Shown: positions 32,061 through 32,303 of the stretch, in pieces
How the letters are laid out: every line of letters starts with the position of its first letter
How positions within the stretch are numbered: position 1 is the stretch's first letter
From: a virus
Virus record (IMG/VR): IMGVR_UViG_3300028800_002444
Span: 1 to 32,303 of that record
DNA: 32,303 nt
Direction: 5' to 3' (one strand)
Notes under the pieces: model-generated
Told to the model about the DNA's origin: nothing
What the model saw: only the letters and a program-made list of their open reading frames with translations
The model's database searches: none
Position numbers and translations under genes: made by a program

Positions 32061-32303
32061 ATGAAACCAACAGGCGAAAAAATCCAACATGAGGCAGGAA
32101 ACAACGAGGCGTGGATCTGCATCTGCAAAAACACTCCAACCGGCGGAGGCTTTTATGCTTGCGATGAAAATGGCAACGAAGTGGAGCCAACGGCAAAAGA
32201 CTGGACAAGCGGTCTCTATGTTTGCGCCGACTGCGGAAGAATGATCGACCCGGATACCTTAGAGGTAATGGGGAGAAATCCTGCGCCAAAACTTCTCGTT
32301 TAA
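32061..32303 (+). CDS. Small Cys-rich (zinc-ribbon-like) protein
   Basis: An 80-residue protein with C20-x-C22, C34 and C55-x2-C58 (CADCGRMIDPDTLEV), spaced like a small zinc-binding ribbon. The strand-rich middle has Gly-rich turns. I start it at ATG 32061, which sits 7 bases after a strong -10 box; ATG 32052 would place the start inside that box. It follows the SET gene by 55 bases and has its own promoter. The stop codon is the last triplet of the window. No function is recognised. Confidence 0.65.
   Translation: MKPTGEKIQHEAGNNEAWICICKNTPTGGGFYACDENGNEVEPTAKDWTSGLYVCADCGRMIDPDTLEVMGRNPAPKLLV

Noticed and set aside
1-32303. TGA recoding as in Gracilibacteria/Absconditabacteria phages
   Set aside because: TGA ends several genes at well-placed points (for example 3419, 5588, 22550, 29330), and proteins are full length in the standard code.

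Overview
The window reads as a tailed-phage genome segment (free phage or prophage; no integrase, repressor or attachment site is visible). It is almost fully packed with genes on the + strand. The virion genes run terminase, portal, scaffold, coat, head-completion protein, large tail proteins and large internal proteins. There is no tape-measure protein, tail tube or sheath, which suggests a short-tailed (podovirus-like) virion with a P22-like order. Standard-code translation gives full-length proteins, and both TGA and TAA act as stops. Almost no gene has a Shine-Dalgarno sequence; starts are preceded by A/T-rich DNA or sit 6-7 bases after a -10 box. The host is inferred, not shown. The nuclease, acidic repeat protein and SET protein at the right end look to me like genes common in Patescibacteria (CPR, Parcubacteria-like), so a phage of such a host is my best guess.

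Layout. 1-5588, DNA metabolism: RecA-like ATPase, replication-initiator-like protein with a candidate origin inside its gene, RusA-like resolvase, cytosine-C5 methylase, two unknowns and a ParB-methylase fusion. 5581-10879, packaging: small and large terminase, portal and three small proteins, closed by a strong terminator. 10880-11134, a control region: six 11-bp repeats, the terminator, a promoter and a structured leader. 11135-15834: scaffold, coat, head completion and a tail protein. 15876-22550: fibre-like and tail proteins and two large putative internal virion proteins. 22498-24190, lysis: a possible minus-strand membrane peptide, a XhlA-like protein, a papain-like lysin and a holin-like protein. 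24191-24394, a control region. 24395-30550, a tight five-gene cassette: C5 methylase, unknown protein, ParB-like protein, SNF2 helicase and PD-(D/E)XK nuclease. I read it as an unusual restriction-modification or defence system. 30583-32303: Cas4/RecB-like nuclease, acidic repeat protein, SET-domain protein and a Cys-rich protein.

Control. A 12-bp element, AATACCTACCGA, occurs three times with identical spacing to a -10-like hexamer. It lies before the portal gene, the scaffold/coat operon and the fibre gene. It probably marks a phage late promoter that splits the virion genes into three units, and two of the three predicted transcripts start at or next to the ATG. Separate TTGACT promoters lie just before the Cas4-like and Cys-rich genes.

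No stretch longer than 300 bases lacks a gene. The largest gaps (1189-1322, 10880-11134, 24191-24394) are all rich in inverted or direct repeats and are annotated. No tRNA, rRNA, CRISPR array or insertion sequence was seen. The first base starts an ATG and the last closes a stop codon, so the window edges say nothing about the real genome ends.
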